Origin: an uncultured Bacteroides sp.
Lineage (GTDB): Bacteria; Bacteroidota; Bacteroidia; Bacteroidales; Bacteroidaceae
NCBI GenBank assembly: GCA_900546355.1
Contig: URCM01000120.1
Coordinates: 1 to 7,815, forward strand
DNA: 7,815 nt
Direction: 5' to 3'
The position numbers and the translations under genes were made by a program. A model generated the notes under the pieces. It did not search any database and was not told the origin of the DNA. It worked only from the letters and a program-made list of their open reading frames with translations. Shown in pieces: positions 7,133-7,815 of this stretch (positions within the stretch are counted from its first letter, which is position 1; every line of letters begins with the position of its first letter).

Positions 7133-7765
7133 ATGATTTCTTTCGTTCAAATCCTCGACTTTGTCGGGACATTTGCTTTTGCCATCAGTGGCATCCGTCT
7201 GGCCTCTGCCAAACGGTTCGACTGGTTTGGCGCTTACATTGTAGGGCTGGCAACAGCTATAGGTGGTGGAACATTGCGTGACGTGATGCTGAATGTCACA
7301 CCTGTGTGGATGACCGATCCGATTTATCTGATATGTACGGCGTTTGCCATGTTTTTTGTCATCATATTCGGCAAGTACTTGATTCATCTGAACAATACGT
7401 TCTTTTTTTTCGACAGTATCGGCCTTGCCTTGTTTACCGTCGTAGGTTTTGACAAAACCATTGCATTGGGCTTCCCGTTTTGGGTAGCAATCATCATGGG
7501 CAGCATTACCGGTGCGGCAGGTGGTGTCATCCGGGATGTCTTCATCAATGAAATCCCATTGATTTTCCGCAAGGAGATTTATGCAATGGCGTGTGTCATC
7601 GGTGGCCTTTTTTATTGGATTTGTTTACAGATGGGGATGGAAGCTTATGTTTCTCAAATAGTCGGCTTCGTGACAGTGTTGATAGTCCGCATTCTTGCCG
7701 TAAAATATCAGATTACTTTGCCTATATTAAAAGGAGAACCTGCCAATGAACAGAAAAAAGAATAA
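7133..7765 (+). CDS. TRIC-type (UPF0126/YicG) cation channel family membrane protein
   Basis: This 210-residue protein has about seven membrane segments and the internal duplication typical of bacterial TRIC/UPF0126 proteins. Repeat one has FVGTFAFAISGIRLAS (10-25) and GGGTLRDVMLN (44-54). Repeat two has GAAGGVIRDVFINEIP (127-142). The two glycine-rich GGxxRD motifs lie at the kinked helices that line the pore in structurally known members. Bacterial TRIC homologues form trimeric channels for monovalent cations; some were earlier annotated as glycine transporters, so the physiological substrate is open. Length is normal and the gene is intact. The ATG at 7133 lies 46 bases beyond the right TAA flank of the palindromic element, after an A-rich leader with no clear Shine-Dalgarno and no TAnnTTTG box. 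Without the element the gene would sit about 46 bp behind the DUF3078 gene, suggesting a former operon. Its TAA stop (7763-7765) is again followed directly by a copy of the element. Confidence 0.92.
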   Translation: MISFVQILDFVGTFAFAISGIRLASAKRFDWFGAYIVGLATAIGGGTLRDVMLNVTPVWMTDPIYLICTAFAMFFVIIFGKYLIHLNNTFFFFDSIGLALFTVVGFDKTIALGFPFWVAIIMGSITGAAGGVIRDVFINEIPLIFRKEIYAMACVIGGLFYWICLQMGMEAYVSQIVGFVTVLIVRILAVKYQITLPILKGEPANEQKKE

Positions 7766-7815
7766 GAAGCTGTTTTGAATTTCTCCAAAAAGTTTTTCTT
7801 GGCTTGATGTATCCG
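7766..7815. mobile_element. MITE-like element, copy 2 in opposite orientation, cut by window edge
   Basis: The sequence starts with the same terminal repeat GAAGCTGTTTTGAATTT (7766-7782) right after the TAA stop codon of the TRIC gene. The 51 bases 7765-7815 are a perfect reverse complement of 7034-7084 of copy 1, including the asymmetric 36-base segment. Copy 2 is therefore inverted relative to copy 1. Perfect identity over the visible stretch suggests recent or ongoing movement or gene conversion. The far end and its TAA flank lie beyond the window, so the full length and target duplication cannot be checked. Confidence 0.8.

Overview
The window looks like a chromosomal segment of a Bacteroidales bacterium (Bacteroides/Phocaeicola-like). 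The evidence is a DUF3078 outer-membrane-type protein, a YidC with the Bacteroidota-type layout, intergenic promoter-like boxes that fit the Bacteroides -7 consensus TAnnTTTG rather than a sigma70 -10 box, and the absence of clear Shine-Dalgarno sequences. Genus and species cannot be fixed from the sequence alone.

Layout. Three genes lie on the minus strand: pyrG (CTP synthase, 3375-4973), then yidC (membrane protein insertase, 1358-3226), then a DUF418/YeiB-like polytopic membrane protein (63-1241). pyrG and yidC are separated by 148 bp that holds a 16-bp perfect inverted repeat. A bidirectional terminator hairpin (1294-1331) ends yidC, and a candidate promoter for the DUF418 gene follows directly on from it. 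A 409-bp divergent intergenic region (4974-5382) carries a candidate promoter at each end. On the plus strand are a secreted DUF3078 beta-barrel-like protein (5383-6891) and a TRIC-type (UPF0126/YicG) cation-channel-family membrane protein (7133-7765). All five genes appear intact. Three encode inner-membrane proteins or the machinery that inserts them, one encodes a probable outer-membrane protein, and one is a cytosolic nucleotide enzyme.

The most distinctive non-coding feature is a 192-bp non-coding palindromic element (6892-7083) with 17-bp terminal inverted repeats. It is flanked on both sides by the trinucleotide TAA, and the left TAA is the stop codon of the DUF3078 gene. A second copy in opposite orientation begins immediately after the TAA stop codon of the TRIC gene (7766 to the window end). 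Its 50 visible bases, plus the adjoining A of the stop codon, are a perfect reverse complement of 7034-7084. The pattern fits a MITE-like element that duplicates TAA on insertion and has twice landed on a stop codon without changing the protein. The two copies bracket the TRIC gene as inverted repeats, and the first copy may have split an earlier DUF3078-TRIC operon. I see no defence system, prophage, CRISPR array or RNA gene. Most of the window is ordinary core genome.
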